NCBI RefSeq assembly: GCF_002802875.1
Contig: NZ_PEBI01000001.1
Span: forward strand, 521,830-585,829
Direction: 5' to 3'
Length of the DNA stretch: 64,000 nucleotides
Source: Bifidobacterium primatium
GTDB taxonomy: Bacteria > Actinomycetota > Actinomycetes > Actinomycetales > Bifidobacteriaceae
The notes beneath the pieces were generated by a model. The model did no database searches. It had not been told where the DNA came from and saw only the letters and a list, made by a program, of their open reading frames with translations. Both the position numbers and the translations under genes were made by a program. How positions within the stretch are numbered: the first letter of the stretch is position 1; every line of letters begins with the position of its first letter. Shown here piece after piece: positions 44,351-56,340 of the stretch.

Positions 44351-46701
44351 CACTTGCCCTCCTTGGTTGTCTCGTCGGTTTCGTCGGTGTTCTCGTCGGC
44401 GCTGCCATCGGCTGCGGAATCGTTCGCTTCGCTCGATTCCTCGCCGGCGTTCGCGGCGGCCTGGTTGGCGGCGTTCTCCGCGGCCAATCGGGCGAAGTAG
44501 TCCTGCAGTTCGTCGGCGGTGATCTGCGATGTCGAGGTTCCGACCTCGGTGTCATCGCCGCTGCCGCCCGCGTCGGCACCGTTCGGTTCGACGGTATCGA
44601 CGCCGTGGGCGTCGGTCTCCCCCGGCGTGAATTCGATGCTCGGGCCGCTTGCGGCGTCGGAGCCCGGCGTCTGCTGTTCGAGCATGTTGACGGCGGTGAC
44701 GTCGAGGATGGCCGGACCGGAGGCGGACTCGCCGACCGCCGCCGTTGCGTTTTCGGTGGCTTCGACAGCCGCTTCGGCCTCGCGGTTCCTGTGTCGGCGA
44801 GAACGGCGATGGGAGTGACGGCGTTCACCTCGGCGTCGCGACGACGATTCGGAACGGCCGTGCATCCAGTGCGGACGCTCGCCGGGTTCCGGTTCCGGCT
44901 CGGGTTCGGCCGGGGACTCGACCTGCTTCTTGCGGCGACGATGGTCTTCGATGGAGAAGATGGTGGCGACGAGCACGGCCATGATGACGAGCAGACCGCC
45001 CACGAAGTAGAACGGCGTGGCGAAATCAGGCACCTGCGCACGCGTCCAGCTCATGGTGACGGTGGCGTCGGCTGCGGCGTTCGCGTCGGTCGAGCCGGCA
45101 TTGGCGTCGATGAGCACGACGCGATCGCTGCCGGCGCCCTTCCACTTGAGCGTGGCGGAGCCCTGTCCGCACTGCACGGACTCCCACATGTCGGAGTCCT
45201 GGAATGCGACGCCCTGGCTATCGTTCTGACCGTTGGACGCGGATGCGGAGGACGACGAGCCGCTTCCCGAATCGTCGGCGTCGATCTTCGTCTGCTGCGT
45301 GGAGAACTTCTGCCAGGTCTCCAATCCGCTGATTCGCGTGTACTGCTGGCCGGAGAGCCAACCGGTCGCGTCGCGCGGCGCGGCGACGGCGACGCAGACC
45401 TGTGCGTCGGATGCGCTCTTGACGGTGATGTCGACGGTGTTGTCGGCGAGCGCCAGCACGCCGGGGTCGCTGACAACGTACTGGGTGGTCGTCTGCGCCG
45501 AGGCGGCGACGTGCGGGTTCGGCTTCCAGACGGTCATGTTGAGGGCGCCGAACACGAATGATGCGACGGCCAGCACGGCGAGGATCGGCGTGACGATGCC
45601 GCGCAGGATCTTCTTGCGCTTGGCGTGACGCTGCTTGGCGATCTGCGCGAGTTCCTCGTCGCTCAGCTTCGGCGCGGGCTGCTCGCCGGCGGCGGGCGCA
45701 TTCGCGTCACCGGATTCGCTGCCGTCGGCGACGCCGGTCGCAGGCTCAACACCGGTCACCGGGGCGATCGTCGTGGTGGCGAGGTCGGCGACGTCCGACG
45801 GCTTGAACACCGTCGTCGCTTCGGCGTCGGTGTTCGTTTCGGATGCGGTGTTGGATTCGGGCGCGACGTTCGGCTCGGCAGCGGCCGGGCTCTCGCCGGC
45901 CGACTGCGTTTCGTCCGACGGCTGCGCATCGGCCGATGCTTCGGCGTCGCGTCCGTGGCGCCTCCTGCGACGACCGCCGAACGCGAAGGCGAACAGTCCC
46001 CTGTGCTGTTCGACGTCGTCGCGGCTGACGGTGTCGTCGTCGAGGTCCTTGTCGGATTCGTCGGATTTCGCAGCGGCCGCATCGGCGTTCGCGGCCGGGG
46101 TCGGGCCACCGTCATGAGGATGCTCGCCGCCCGACGTCGCGGGAACGGCGAAGACGCTGGAATCGTAGACGGACGGGAAATCGGCGGTCGCCGAGAATTC
46201 CGGCGACACGGTCGGCACGTCGGCTTGGGCAGCATCGGCATGTGCAACGGCGTCATGCGAGTCATCGTCATGCGTTGTCGCCGTCCGCTTGTCATCGGTC
46301 TTCGATCCGTCGGCGGAATCGATGCCGGAAGCGGCGGCGGAGGCGGCCCCGGCATCACGCGTGCCGGCGGGACGGTTCGTCCGCTCGCCGCGGACGCCGG
46401 CCAGATCGAACAGGCTCAGCTCGCCCGTGGAACGGACCTTGTCGTCGGATTCCCCCGAATCGTCCGGCGAGGCCGCGCCGAGCACGATATCGTCCAGCGA
46501 CGGCGGACGATACAGTTTGTCGAACGGCGAATTTCCAACGCTTTCGGGTATGCCGACGCCATCGGCGGAGGCGTCCGTCGAGAAAGAAGAATGCTGTGAG
46601 GATGATGCTGCGGCCTGCTTCGCGTCCTGTTCGCGGGCGGCCGTCGAGTTCCTGTCGTCATCCTGATGCTGCAGGTTCATGTCACTCATATTGTCTGCCA
46701 T
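44350..46701 (-). CDS. Large membrane protein with disordered cytoplasmic region, function unknown
   Basis: A 783-residue protein. Residues 1 to about 350 are a low-complexity Asp/Ala/Ser/Glu-rich region. A hydrophobic helix follows (GIVTPILAVLAVASFVFGAL), then an extracellular domain of about 200 residues, a second helix (FYFVGGLLVIMAVLVATIF), and a charged low-complexity C-terminal tail. Both tails would be cytoplasmic. It is coupled to the downstream lipoprotein gene and divergent from the FKBP gene with 75 bp between. The start at 46701 lacks a ribosome site; an internal ATG five codons on is also possible. Confidence 0.65.
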   Translation of the reverse strand: MADNMSDMNLQHQDDDRNSTAAREQDAKQAAASSSQHSSFSTDASADGVGIPESVGNSPFDKLYRPPSLDDIVLGAASPDDSGESDDKVRSTGELSLFDLAGVRGERTNRPAGTRDAGAASAAASGIDSADGSKTDDKRTATTHDDDSHDAVAHADAAQADVPTVSPEFSATADFPSVYDSSVFAVPATSGGEHPHDGGPTPAANADAAAAKSDESDKDLDDDTVSRDDVEQHRGLFAFAFGGRRRRRHGRDAEASADAQPSDETQSAGESPAAAEPNVAPESNTASETNTDAEATTVFKPSDVADLATTTIAPVTGVEPATGVADGSESGDANAPAAGEQPAPKLSDEELAQIAKQRHAKRKKILRGIVTPILAVLAVASFVFGALNMTVWKPNPHVAASAQTTTQYVVSDPGVLALADNTVDITVKSASDAQVCVAVAAPRDATGWLSGQQYTRISGLETWQKFSTQQTKIDADDSGSGSSSSASASNGQNDSQGVAFQDSDMWESVQCGQGSATLKWKGAGSDRVVLIDANAGSTDANAAADATVTMSWTRAQVPDFATPFYFVGGLLVIMAVLVATIFSIEDHRRRKKQVESPAEPEPEPEPGERPHWMHGRSESSSRRRGERRHSHRRSRRHRNREAEAAVEATENATAAVGESASGPAILDVTAVNMLEQQTPGSDAASGPSIEFTPGETDAHGVDTVEPNGADAGGSGDDTEVGTSTSQITADELQDYFARLAAENAANQAAANAGEESSEANDSAADGSADENTDETDETTKEGK

Positions 46702-46776
46702 TCTACAATCCCCTATGCACCTCGATTCCGCCCGAGGCCTCGGAACGGTCAGGAAATACCGTTAGAGTAGTGGTTT

Positions 46777-47763
46777 ATGCGCGATTACTTCTCAATCATT
46801 CGTAGCCACTCCCGTCGTATTCTGGCAGTGGCCTGTGCCGCGGCGATGACCGTTTCGCTGGCCGCCTGCGCGGACGGCTCGGAAAGCAAGGATTCGTCCT
46901 CGTCGTCGTCCACCTCGAAGACCGTTTCCGGTCTGACCAAGATGACCGGCATCACCGCCACCGGCGAGCTCGGCAAGAAGCCGAAGGTCACGTTCAAGAC
47001 CCCGTTCAGCGTGAAGAACAACTCCTATCAGATTCTGCAGGAGGGCAACGGCGAGGCCGCGACCGACGGCGACCGCCTGTGCACGCAGCAGATCATCCTC
47101 GACGCGAAGAGCGGCGAGGAGGTCGCCAGCACGTGGTCGGACGATGCTCCCGAGTGCGGCATCCTCATCGGCAAGAACTCCATCGACGAGGCGTACTACA
47201 ACCTGTTCAAGGGTCTGAAGGTCAACACCACGCTGGCGATTGGCGTGAACAACTCCTCGTCGTCGAGCTCGTCGACGTCGTCCACGCTGGAGCAGTACAT
47301 CAACGTGATGACCATCGTCTCGAAGTCGAAGTCGCTCACCCGTGCCGAGGGCGACAAGGTGACGAACATCCCGTCGAACCTGCCGAAGGTCACGCTCGAC
47401 AAGAACGGCAAGCCGTCGCTTGATCTCAACGGCTACAAGCCGGGCGACAAGCTCGTGGTGCAGACGCTTATCAAGGGCAAGGGCGCGAAGGTCAAGGAGT
47501 CGAACACCGTGAGCGCGAACTACACGGGCTGGCTGGCCAGCAACGGCAAGCAGTTCGATTCGTCGTGGGATCGCGGTTCGGCCTCCGACTTCGCGTTGAA
47601 CGCCGTGGTCAAGGGCTGGACGCAGGGTCTGACCGGGCAGACGGTCGGCTCGCAGGTGCTGCTCATCATCCCGCCGAGCCTCGGCTATGGTTCGGAGGAG
47701 CAGAACGGCATTCCGGCGAATTCCACGCTGATCTTCGTGGTCGACATCCTCGCCGCGTACTAA
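46777..47763 (+). CDS. FKBP-type peptidyl-prolyl isomerase lipoprotein
   Basis: A 328-residue lipoprotein: signal peptide with lipobox SLAAC (Cys near residue 30), a Ser-rich spacer, a poorly conserved middle region (about 60-215) and a C-terminal FKBP domain (about 225-328; VSANYTGWLASNGKQFDSSW and LLIIPPSLGYG). It likely assists folding of secreted proteins outside the membrane. No ribosome site; TAGAGT at 46763-46768 lies 8 nt before the ATG, suggesting leaderless translation. A strong terminator follows. Confidence 0.9.
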   Translation: MRDYFSIIRSHSRRILAVACAAAMTVSLAACADGSESKDSSSSSSTSKTVSGLTKMTGITATGELGKKPKVTFKTPFSVKNNSYQILQEGNGEAATDGDRLCTQQIILDAKSGEEVASTWSDDAPECGILIGKNSIDEAYYNLFKGLKVNTTLAIGVNNSSSSSSSTSSTLEQYINVMTIVSKSKSLTRAEGDKVTNIPSNLPKVTLDKNGKPSLDLNGYKPGDKLVVQTLIKGKGAKVKESNTVSANYTGWLASNGKQFDSSWDRGSASDFALNAVVKGWTQGLTGQTVGSQVLLIIPPSLGYGSEEQNGIPANSTLIFVVDILAAY

Positions 47764-47783
47764 ACGCCGGGTCCGCTATAACG

Positions 47784-47822
47784 AAAGAAGCTCCCTCGCG
47801 ACACTCGTGAGGGAGCTTCTTT
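47784..47822 (+). terminator. Terminator of the FKBP gene
   Basis: Perfect 14-bp stem AAAGAAGCTCCCTC / GAGGGAGCTTCTTT with an 11-nt loop, 20 nt after the stop. T-rich ends on both strands could allow bidirectional function. Confidence 0.9.
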
Positions 47823-47867
47823 ATGCCGTAAATGCCCATGGCGACCGTCTCACCCAATCGTCGAATA

Positions 47868-48030
47868 ATGCGTGCGGCATTGGTCGAGTGGGGAACGAAG
47901 GCGCTGAGCCGTCAAGCGGACGGTCCAGTGGACCGTCCGTAGGCGATGCGAGCGCGATTTATCGAGCGCGAGGACGCATAGTTCAAATACGTCGAGTTCA
48001 CCAGTCGGCCAATGACGCTCCATTATTCGG
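47868..48030 (-). repeat. Constant-core hairpin element with a twin hairpin nested in its loop
   Basis: Outer flanks GTGCGG and GACGCTCCATTA, the 14-bp CATTGG.CGA.TGG stem and half-cores GAAGGCG (47897) and TACGTCGAG (47988) belong to the constant-core family. About 84 nt in between hold 11-bp arms CGGACGGTCCA / TGGACCGTCCG (47917-47939) and GCGC-GATTTATCGA-GCGC (47952-47969), the same module as at argS. It begins about 13 nt after the nucS stop. Confidence 0.82.
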
Positions 48031-48035
48031 CGATT

Positions 48036-48743
48036 TCAGAAGAGGCGGAGGGTGTCATCCTCAGTCCCCTTCATCTCGTCGTAGTCGAGGATAAGACATT
48101 CGAAGCCGCGGTCCTTGGCGAGGACCTGCGCCTGGGGGCTGATGGTCTGGGCGGCGAAGATGCCGCGTACGGGGGCGAGCAGCGGGTCGCGGTTGAGGAG
48201 TCTGCAGTAGCGGGTGAGCTGTTCGACGCCGTCGATGCCGCCGTTGCGTTTGATTTCGATGGCGACGTGGGTGCCGTCGGCGTCGATGGCCATGATGTCG
48301 ACGGGGCCGATGGCGGTGGGGTATTCGCGGCGGACGAGCTTGGCGCCTTCGCCGATGCGTTCGATCTGCTCGGCGAGATAGCGCTGCAGATGGTCCTCCA
48401 CGCCGTCCTTGACGAGGCCGGGGTCGATTCCGAGATCGAAGTCCTGGTCGGAGTAGACGTGGTAGAGGGAGACGACGAGTACGTCGGAGCTTTTGTCGGC
48501 GGCGACGCGCAGTTTTTTCACCGGCTGGTGGATATCGCTGGGGATATCCTCGTCGGGTTCGACGTCGAGCTCCTTGATGGTGCAGGGGGCGGCCATCCAG
48601 TTGAGCGGCTTGTAGGAGCCGAGCTCGGAGAAGATGAGGCAGCTGGAGTCGGCCTTGATGAGGATGACTCGCCTGGCTTCGGGAAGTGAGGCGTTGAGCC
48701 GGCCGGAGTATTCGGCCGAGCAGTCGGCGACGATAATACGCAT
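48036..48743 (-). CDS. nucS: Mismatch-specific endonuclease NucS/EndoMS
   Basis: A 235-residue nuclease that cuts mismatched DNA in Actinobacteria lacking MutS/MutL. The N-terminal DNA-binding domain starts MRIIVADCSAEYSGRL; the C-terminal RecB-like nuclease domain has GPVDIMAIDADGTHVAIEIKR with the catalytic Asp, Glu and Lys. The C-terminal LRLF resembles a sliding-clamp-binding motif. There is no ribosome site: TATTCT ends 7 nt before the ATG, inside the T-tract of the ATP-operon terminator. The gene may be leaderless or depend on read-through. Confidence 0.93.
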   Translation of the reverse strand: MRIIVADCSAEYSGRLNASLPEARRVILIKADSSCLIFSELGSYKPLNWMAAPCTIKELDVEPDEDIPSDIHQPVKKLRVAADKSSDVLVVSLYHVYSDQDFDLGIDPGLVKDGVEDHLQRYLAEQIERIGEGAKLVRREYPTAIGPVDIMAIDADGTHVAIEIKRNGGIDGVEQLTRYCRLLNRDPLLAPVRGIFAAQTISPQAQVLAKDRGFECLILDYDEMKGTEDDTLRLF

Positions 48744-48758
48744 ACGGCACAGAATAGA

Positions 48759-48800
48759 AAAGGACGCGGACCGTGCATAGGCGCACGGTCCGCGTCCTTT
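48759..48800 (-). terminator. Terminator of the ATP synthase operon
   Basis: Perfect 18-bp stem (48759-48776 with 48783-48800) with a 6-nt loop, followed on the minus strand by TTTTCTATT. It lies 18 nt after the atpC stop and only 15 nt before the nucS start codon. Confidence 0.92.
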
Positions 48801-48818
48801 ACGGCGCGATAGGCGAAA

Positions 48819-49114
48819 TCACTCGCCTTCGGTCACGGGCTGGGCCTCTTCGCAGGTCTCCACGGCCACGGTGAGCTTGTTGGAGTCGAACGAGATGAAG
48901 CCGTCGGTCACCTTGAAGCCGAGGACGTTGCCGTCCGGCTCGGTAACCTTGACCAGTCCGTCGTTGGTGGCGGTCAGCACCGGCTCGTGGTCGGCGAGGA
49001 TACCCATGGAACCCTCGGAAGCCGGTAGCGAGACCATCGTCGCCTCGCCCGACCAGACCGGTCGGTCGGCGGCGACGATGTTCACCTTCAGCGTTGGCTT
49101 GTTGGAGGCGGCCA

Positions 49115-49115
<1 letters not shown>
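48819..49115 (-). CDS. atpC: ATP synthase epsilon subunit
   Basis: A 98-residue F1 epsilon subunit, consisting mainly of the N-terminal beta-sandwich (LKVNIVAADRPVWSGEATMV, GSMGILADHEPVLTA). The usual C-terminal helical hairpin is absent or very short, so inhibition by an extended C-terminus is unlikely. The ATG at 49115 overlaps the atpD stop by one base (TGATG). Last gene of the operon. Confidence 0.93.
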
Positions 49116-51524
<2,409 letters not shown>

Positions 51525-51527
51525 GGA

Positions 51528-53177
51528 TTACTCCTCTTCCGCCTTGGTGGAAGCCTTGCGTGCGACCAGCTTCTCCTGCTCGACCGGGGTGTCGGTCTTC
51601 TCGACCGGCTTCTCGGCGACGAGCGGGGTGCCGTCGTGCTGCACGAAGGTGCCGCGGAACTCCTCGACCGCCTTGTCCAGGGCGGCTTCGGTCTCGTCGG
51701 TGAACTGCTCGGTCTCGCGGATGGTCTTCAGGATGTCGGTGTTGTGGTCGACGTAGTCCAGCAGGCCATGCTCGAACGGCAGCACGTCCACGAGGTCGAG
51801 GTCATCGAGCTTGCCGTGGGTACCGGCCCACACGGAGACGACTTCCTGTTCCATCGAGTACGGGGAGAACTGCGGCTGCTTGAGCAGCTCGGTCAGGTGG
51901 GCGCCTCGGTTCAGCTGGGCCTTGGATGCCGCATCCAGATCGGAGGCGAACATGGCGAAGGATTCCAGCGAACGGTACTGCGCCAGCGAGATCTTCAGCG
52001 TACCGGAGACCTTCTTCAGCGCCTTGGTCTGGGCCGCGCCACCGACTCGGGACACGGAGATGCCGACGTCCACTGCAGGACGCTGGTTGGCGTTGAACAG
52101 GTCGGACTGCAGGAAGATCTGGCCGTCCGTGATGGAGATGACGTTGGTGGGGATGTAGGCCGAGACGTCGTTCGCCTTGGTCTCGATGATCGGCAGGCCC
52201 GTCATCGAGCCGCCGCCGAGATCATCGGATACCTTCGCGCAGCGTTCGAGCAGACGCGAATGCAGGTAGAACACATCGCCCGGGTAGGCCTCACGCCCCG
52301 GCGGGCGACGAAGCAGCAGCGAAATCGAACGGTAGGCTTCGGCCTGCTTCGACAGATCGTCGAAGACGATGAGCACGTGCTTGCCGTGGTACATCCAGTG
52401 CTGGCCGATGGCCGAGCCGGTGTACGGCGCGATGTACTTGAAGCCGGCGGAGTCGGAAGCCGGGGAGGCCACGATCGTGGTGTACTCCATGGCGCCCGCC
52501 TCTTCGAGGGACTGGCGCACGGAGGCGATGGTGGAACCCTTCTGGCCGATGGCCACGTAGATGCAGCGGACCTGCTTCTTCGGGTCTCCGGACTCCCAGT
52601 TGGCCTTCTGGTTGATGATGGTGTCGATCGCGATGGCGGTCTTACCGGTCTGGCGGTCGCCGATGATGAGCTGGCGCTGGCCGCGGCCGATAGGCGTCAT
52701 GGCGTCGATGGCCTTGAGGCCGGTGGACAGCGGCTCGTCGACCGGATGACGGTGCATCACGTCCGGGGCCTGGGCCTCGAGGATTCGACGACCTTCACTC
52801 TTGATTTCCCCCAGGCCGTCGATGGGCTGGCCCAGCGGGTCGACGGTGCGGCCGAGGTAGCCGTCGCCGACCGGCACGGAGAGCACGTCGCCGGTGCGGC
52901 GCACTTCCTGGCCTTCCTCAATGCCTGCGAAGTCACCGAGAACGACCACGCCGATTTCGCGGGCATCCAGGTTGAATGCCAGGCCGAGCGTGCCGTCTTC
53001 GAACTTCAGCAGCTCGTTGGCCATGCATCCGGGGAGACCCTCCACGTGCGCGATGCCGTCGCCAGCGGTCCGGACGGTGCCGACCTCTTCGGTCGGAGTC
53101 TCGGACGGCTTGTAGGACTCGACGAAGTCGTCGAGCGCCTGGCGTATCGCCGCGGGATCGATGGTCAATTCTGCCAT
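51528..53177 (-). CDS. atpA: ATP synthase alpha subunit
   Basis: A 549-residue regulatory F1 subunit with Walker [25 protein letters not shown] and the alpha/beta signature [14 protein letters not shown]. The C-terminal ~40 residues form an acidic/Lys extension ([17 protein letters not shown]) seen in actinobacterial AtpA. The start at 53177 has AAGGAG upstream. Confidence 0.98.
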   Translation of the reverse strand: MAELTIDPAAIRQALDDFVESYKPSETPTEEVGTVRTAGDGIAHVEGLPGCMANELLKFEDGTLGLAFNLDAREIGVVVLGDFAGIEEGQEVRRTGDVLSVPVGDGYLGRTVDPLGQPIDGLGEIKSEGRRILEAQAPDVMHRHPVDEPLSTGLKAIDAMTPIGRGQRQLIIGDRQTGKTAIAIDTIINQKANWESGDPKKQVRCIYVAIGQKGSTIASVRQSLEEAGAMEYTTIVASPASDSAGFKYIAPYTGSAIGQHWMYHGKHVLIVFDDLSKQAEAYRSISLLLRRPPGREAYPGDVFYLHSRLLERCAKVSDDLGGGSMTGLPIIETKANDVSAYIPTNVISITDGQIFLQSDLFNANQRPAVDVGISVSRVGGAAQTKALKKVSGTLKISLAQYRSLESFAMFASDLDAASKAQLNRGAHLTELLKQPQFSPYSMEQEVVSVWAGTHGKLDDLDLVDVLPFEHGLLDYVDHNTDILKTIRETEQFTDETEAALDKAVEEFRGTFVQHDGTPLVAEKPVEKTDTPVEQEKLVARKASTKAEEE

Positions 53178-53241
53178 TGATCACTCCTTTTGTTGTTTGT
53201 ATTCAAGAACGTTCTTTCAGCTTGCCGGAGCCGACCGAAGG

Positions 53242-54060
53242 TCAGGCGACGGCTCGCTTGAGATGCTGCAGTTGGGCCGCAACGGTGTTGTCGGTGACTT
53301 CCGACCCCACCTGGATGCGCATGCCTCCGAGGACGCGCGGATCGACCACGCTGTTGACGAACACCTGACGACCAAGCTTCTTGGCGTAGACCGCCTTGAT
53401 CTTCTGGAACTGTTCGTCCTTCAGCGGGATCGCGCTCGTCACCGTGACCATGGAACGGTCGCGGTGGGTCGCCACGACGTCGATCAGCCAGTTGATCGTC
53501 GACAGGAATCGACGGTTGCGCAGATCGCGGGTGGCGTGCTCCGCCAGGTCCATGGTGATCGGGTCGAGGGCCTGCCCCTTGAGCAGGTTCTTCAGGAACC
53601 TCACACGTACTTCGGGCTTGGCGTGCGCGTCGGACAGACGCTGACGCACGACCGGAAGGGTGAGCAGCGCGGAGGCCAGCTCCGACAGCTCGATGGACAC
53701 GGTCGAGCACGCATTGCGCACATCGGCGGCGCACAGCAGTGCGTCGACGGCCAGGTCCTCGGTGGCGTCCGCGATGTCGGCGGGCTTGCTCCAGCGCTGG
53801 GCTGCGAGACCTTCGGCGATCTCGACGGTCAGCGGCGTTGCCTTGCCCTGCAGAATCGTGGAGACCAGCTTCACCTTGCTCTCGGCCGGGTACGCGGGAT
53901 CGGTCAGCGCGCGGGAAAGCGCACGGTTGTCGTCGAACGCCGCGGCGAGGTCGAACAGCTCGTCGCCCACGGTCTTCGCCTCGGCGCCGGCCTTGGCCAG
54001 CTTGTCGGCGAAGGACTCACGCAGTGCCTTCACCGAGCTCTTTGAAGTCTCTCCATACAT
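53242..54060 (-). CDS. atpH: ATP synthase delta subunit
   Basis: A 272-residue stalk subunit, longer than the roughly 180 residues of E. coli, as is usual in Actinobacteria. The C-terminal conserved block includes TVTSAIPLKDEQFQKIKAVY and VDPRVLGGMRIQVGSEV. The start at 54060 follows AGGAGG. It joins F1 to the b-subunit stator. Confidence 0.95.
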   Translation of the reverse strand: MYGETSKSSVKALRESFADKLAKAGAEAKTVGDELFDLAAAFDDNRALSRALTDPAYPAESKVKLVSTILQGKATPLTVEIAEGLAAQRWSKPADIADATEDLAVDALLCAADVRNACSTVSIELSELASALLTLPVVRQRLSDAHAKPEVRVRFLKNLLKGQALDPITMDLAEHATRDLRNRRFLSTINWLIDVVATHRDRSMVTVTSAIPLKDEQFQKIKAVYAKKLGRQVFVNSVVDPRVLGGMRIQVGSEVTDNTVAAQLQHLKRAVA

Positions 54061-54114
54061 CGAAAGTTCACCTCCTGCCCTTTGCTTCGCGAGTTTTCAC
54101 CTGTCCAGCCATGC

Positions 54115-54657
54115 TCACTTGGCCTTTCCGGCGGGGTCCTTGTCGATGCCGTCGATCATGGAATCGATCATCGAGGACTGCACGTCGGCGTCCGAGAGCT
54201 TGCTGCCCAGGATCTTGCCGGCCAGGGCCGTCGCCAGAGCGCCGACCTCGCCCTTGAGGCTCACGAGAGCCTGCTGCTGCTGAGATTCGATGGACTTCTG
54301 CGCGTTCGCGGTGATCTGCGCCGCATCGGCCTCCGCCTTGGTGCGGGCGTCCGCGATGATGTGCGAGGCCTCGGTGCGCGCGTCGTCGCGAATCTTCGCG
54401 GCGTCGACGCGGGCCGTGTTGAGCTGGTCCTCGTACTTCTTCTTGGCGGCGTCGGCATCGGCCTGGGCCTTCTCGGCCTTGGCGATGCCACCCTCGATCT
54501 TGGCGGCCCTTTCGTCGAAGATCGCCTGGAACTTCGGCAGGAAGAACTTATAGAAGAATATGGCGACGACGATCAGGATGACCGTGGACCAGATGATGTC
54601 ATAGTCCTCCGGAAGGAACAGCGCGATGCCGCTCTTGCTTTCCGCAAATGTCTCCAT
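54115..54657 (-). CDS. atpF: ATP synthase b subunit
   Basis: A 180-residue stator subunit: one N-terminal membrane helix (TVILIVVAIFFYKFFLPKF) and a long Ala/Lys/Glu-rich coiled coil. The start at 54657 has AAGGAGG upstream. It lies between atpE and atpH in the standard order. Confidence 0.96.
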   Translation of the reverse strand: METFAESKSGIALFLPEDYDIIWSTVILIVVAIFFYKFFLPKFQAIFDERAAKIEGGIAKAEKAQADADAAKKKYEDQLNTARVDAAKIRDDARTEASHIIADARTKAEADAAQITANAQKSIESQQQQALVSLKGEVGALATALAGKILGSKLSDADVQSSMIDSMIDGIDKDPAGKAK

Positions 54658-54709
54658 ATCCGCCTCCTTTCACTTCACTCGTCTGGATTACTTACCGTGG
54701 TCCAGAGGA

Positions 54710-54973
<264 letters not shown>

Positions 54974-55125
54974 CTACGAATCAAAAAAATCCTTTTAGAG
55001 AACCGTATTGAATTATGAAAACTGATTGTGCCGCGACGGTGCCGCACGATAGGGAATCCTTGACGCCACGCGCACCGACGTTGTGCGTTGGCCGTTCAAA
55101 GGCGACGGGGATTCGGAATCGTCGG

Positions 55126-55950
55126 TCAGTCGACCTCGGGGTAGCTCATGTTGATGTACACCGACGAGAGCGTGGCGAAGATGAACGCCTGCAGGTAGGC
55201 CACGAAGGCCTCGAACAGGGTCATGATGAAGCCGAACGCGAAGGTCACCACGCCGGCGGCCATCATCATCTTGTTCTCGGTGAGAATCAGGAAGAACTGC
55301 GTGGCCGAGAAGCACAGCGCCACGATGAGGTGGCCTGCGATCATGTTGGCCAGAAGTCGCAGCGTCAGCGATGCCGGGCGGATGATCAGGATGTCGATGA
55401 GCTGCATCGGGACGAGCAGGATCAGCACCGGGAACGGGACGCCGGGAGGGGTGCATTCCTGCTTGAGGTAGCTCAGCAGGCCCTGCTCACGGCAGGCCGC
55501 GATCCAGTACTGCACGAACGTCCACGCGGCGAAGATCAACGGCATCATGATGGTTGCCGTGGCCGCGATGTTCATGCCGGGGATGATGCCGCACAGATTG
55601 AATAGGAAAATGGTGAAGAAGATCGTGGTGATCATCGGGACGTAACGCTTGCCGCGCAACTCACCCATGACCTCGTAGACGATCTTGTCTCGAACGTAGT
55701 CGAGTCCCCATTCGACGAATCCTTGCCAGCGGCCGGGAATCAGCTTCGCACGGGATGCCGTGATTCCGAGAATCAGCAGCATCACGACCGTCATGATCAC
55801 ACGGACCATGATGATCCTGTTCATGGCGAACGGCGTGCCAGCGAAGATGATCTCCGGAGGGAGGAATTCATCGATAGAGGGGATTTCAGGGCCTGACTGC
55901 GCGGCCAACACCGCGCCTGCAGCCCCTGTAAATGCTGCAACGCCTGCCAT
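55126..55950 (-). CDS. atpB: ATP synthase a subunit
   Basis: A 274-residue Fo subunit forming the proton half-channels, with about six helices. The essential Arg is in SLTLRLLANMIAGH. The start at 55950 has GAGGAGG about 8 nt upstream. First gene of the operon; no atpI homologue lies upstream in this window. The 180-bp gap to atpE contains no evident gene. Confidence 0.96.
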   Translation of the reverse strand: MAGVAAFTGAAGAVLAAQSGPEIPSIDEFLPPEIIFAGTPFAMNRIIMVRVIMTVVMLLILGITASRAKLIPGRWQGFVEWGLDYVRDKIVYEVMGELRGKRYVPMITTIFFTIFLFNLCGIIPGMNIAATATIMMPLIFAAWTFVQYWIAACREQGLLSYLKQECTPPGVPFPVLILLVPMQLIDILIIRPASLTLRLLANMIAGHLIVALCFSATQFFLILTENKMMMAAGVVTFAFGFIMTLFEAFVAYLQAFIFATLSSVYINMSYPEVD

Positions 55951-55981
55951 ACTGCGTGCCTCCTCTTAATCGAACCTGAAC

Positions 55982-56009
55982 CAATATAGCGCTTTTTGCG
56001 CAGATATTG
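55982..56009. promoter_or_regulatory. Inverted repeat in the atp operon leader
   Basis: CAATAT-A-GCGC-TTTTT-GCGC-AG-ATATTG forms a compact hairpin about 32 bp upstream of the atpB start. It could be an operator or 5' untranslated structure. Confidence 0.45.
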
Positions 56010-56340
56010 TGTCACGAACGTTAACGCGCAGTATGTCTTCTTTGCATGCCTGCGCGCGCCTCCAATCACATACAGACTACCGGAATTTCGACGTTTATAA
56101 AGCGTTCGTTTTCGGGTGTCGCGCGAGGGTTTTTCCTTTTCGAGGCGGGCCGCAAATCGCGTGCATACGTCGTCGTTGCCTGATTTTGCGCCGTTTCTCG
56201 CGTTTCATGACATGCGAACGGTCTCAAAACCACGCCCATTATTCGGGCATTCAAACCCGGCAATATGGTCATTATGTGGACGCTTCGGCGAGAACGAGGG
56301 CGGCTGACTTGCGCATGGAGGTGCACCGGTACACGTCGCT
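56010..56340. other. Intergenic region upstream of the atp operon
   Basis: About 330 bp between the atp promoter region and the metA 3' region. No convincing gene or RNA; it presumably includes the atp promoter, which I could not pinpoint. Confidence 0.3.
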
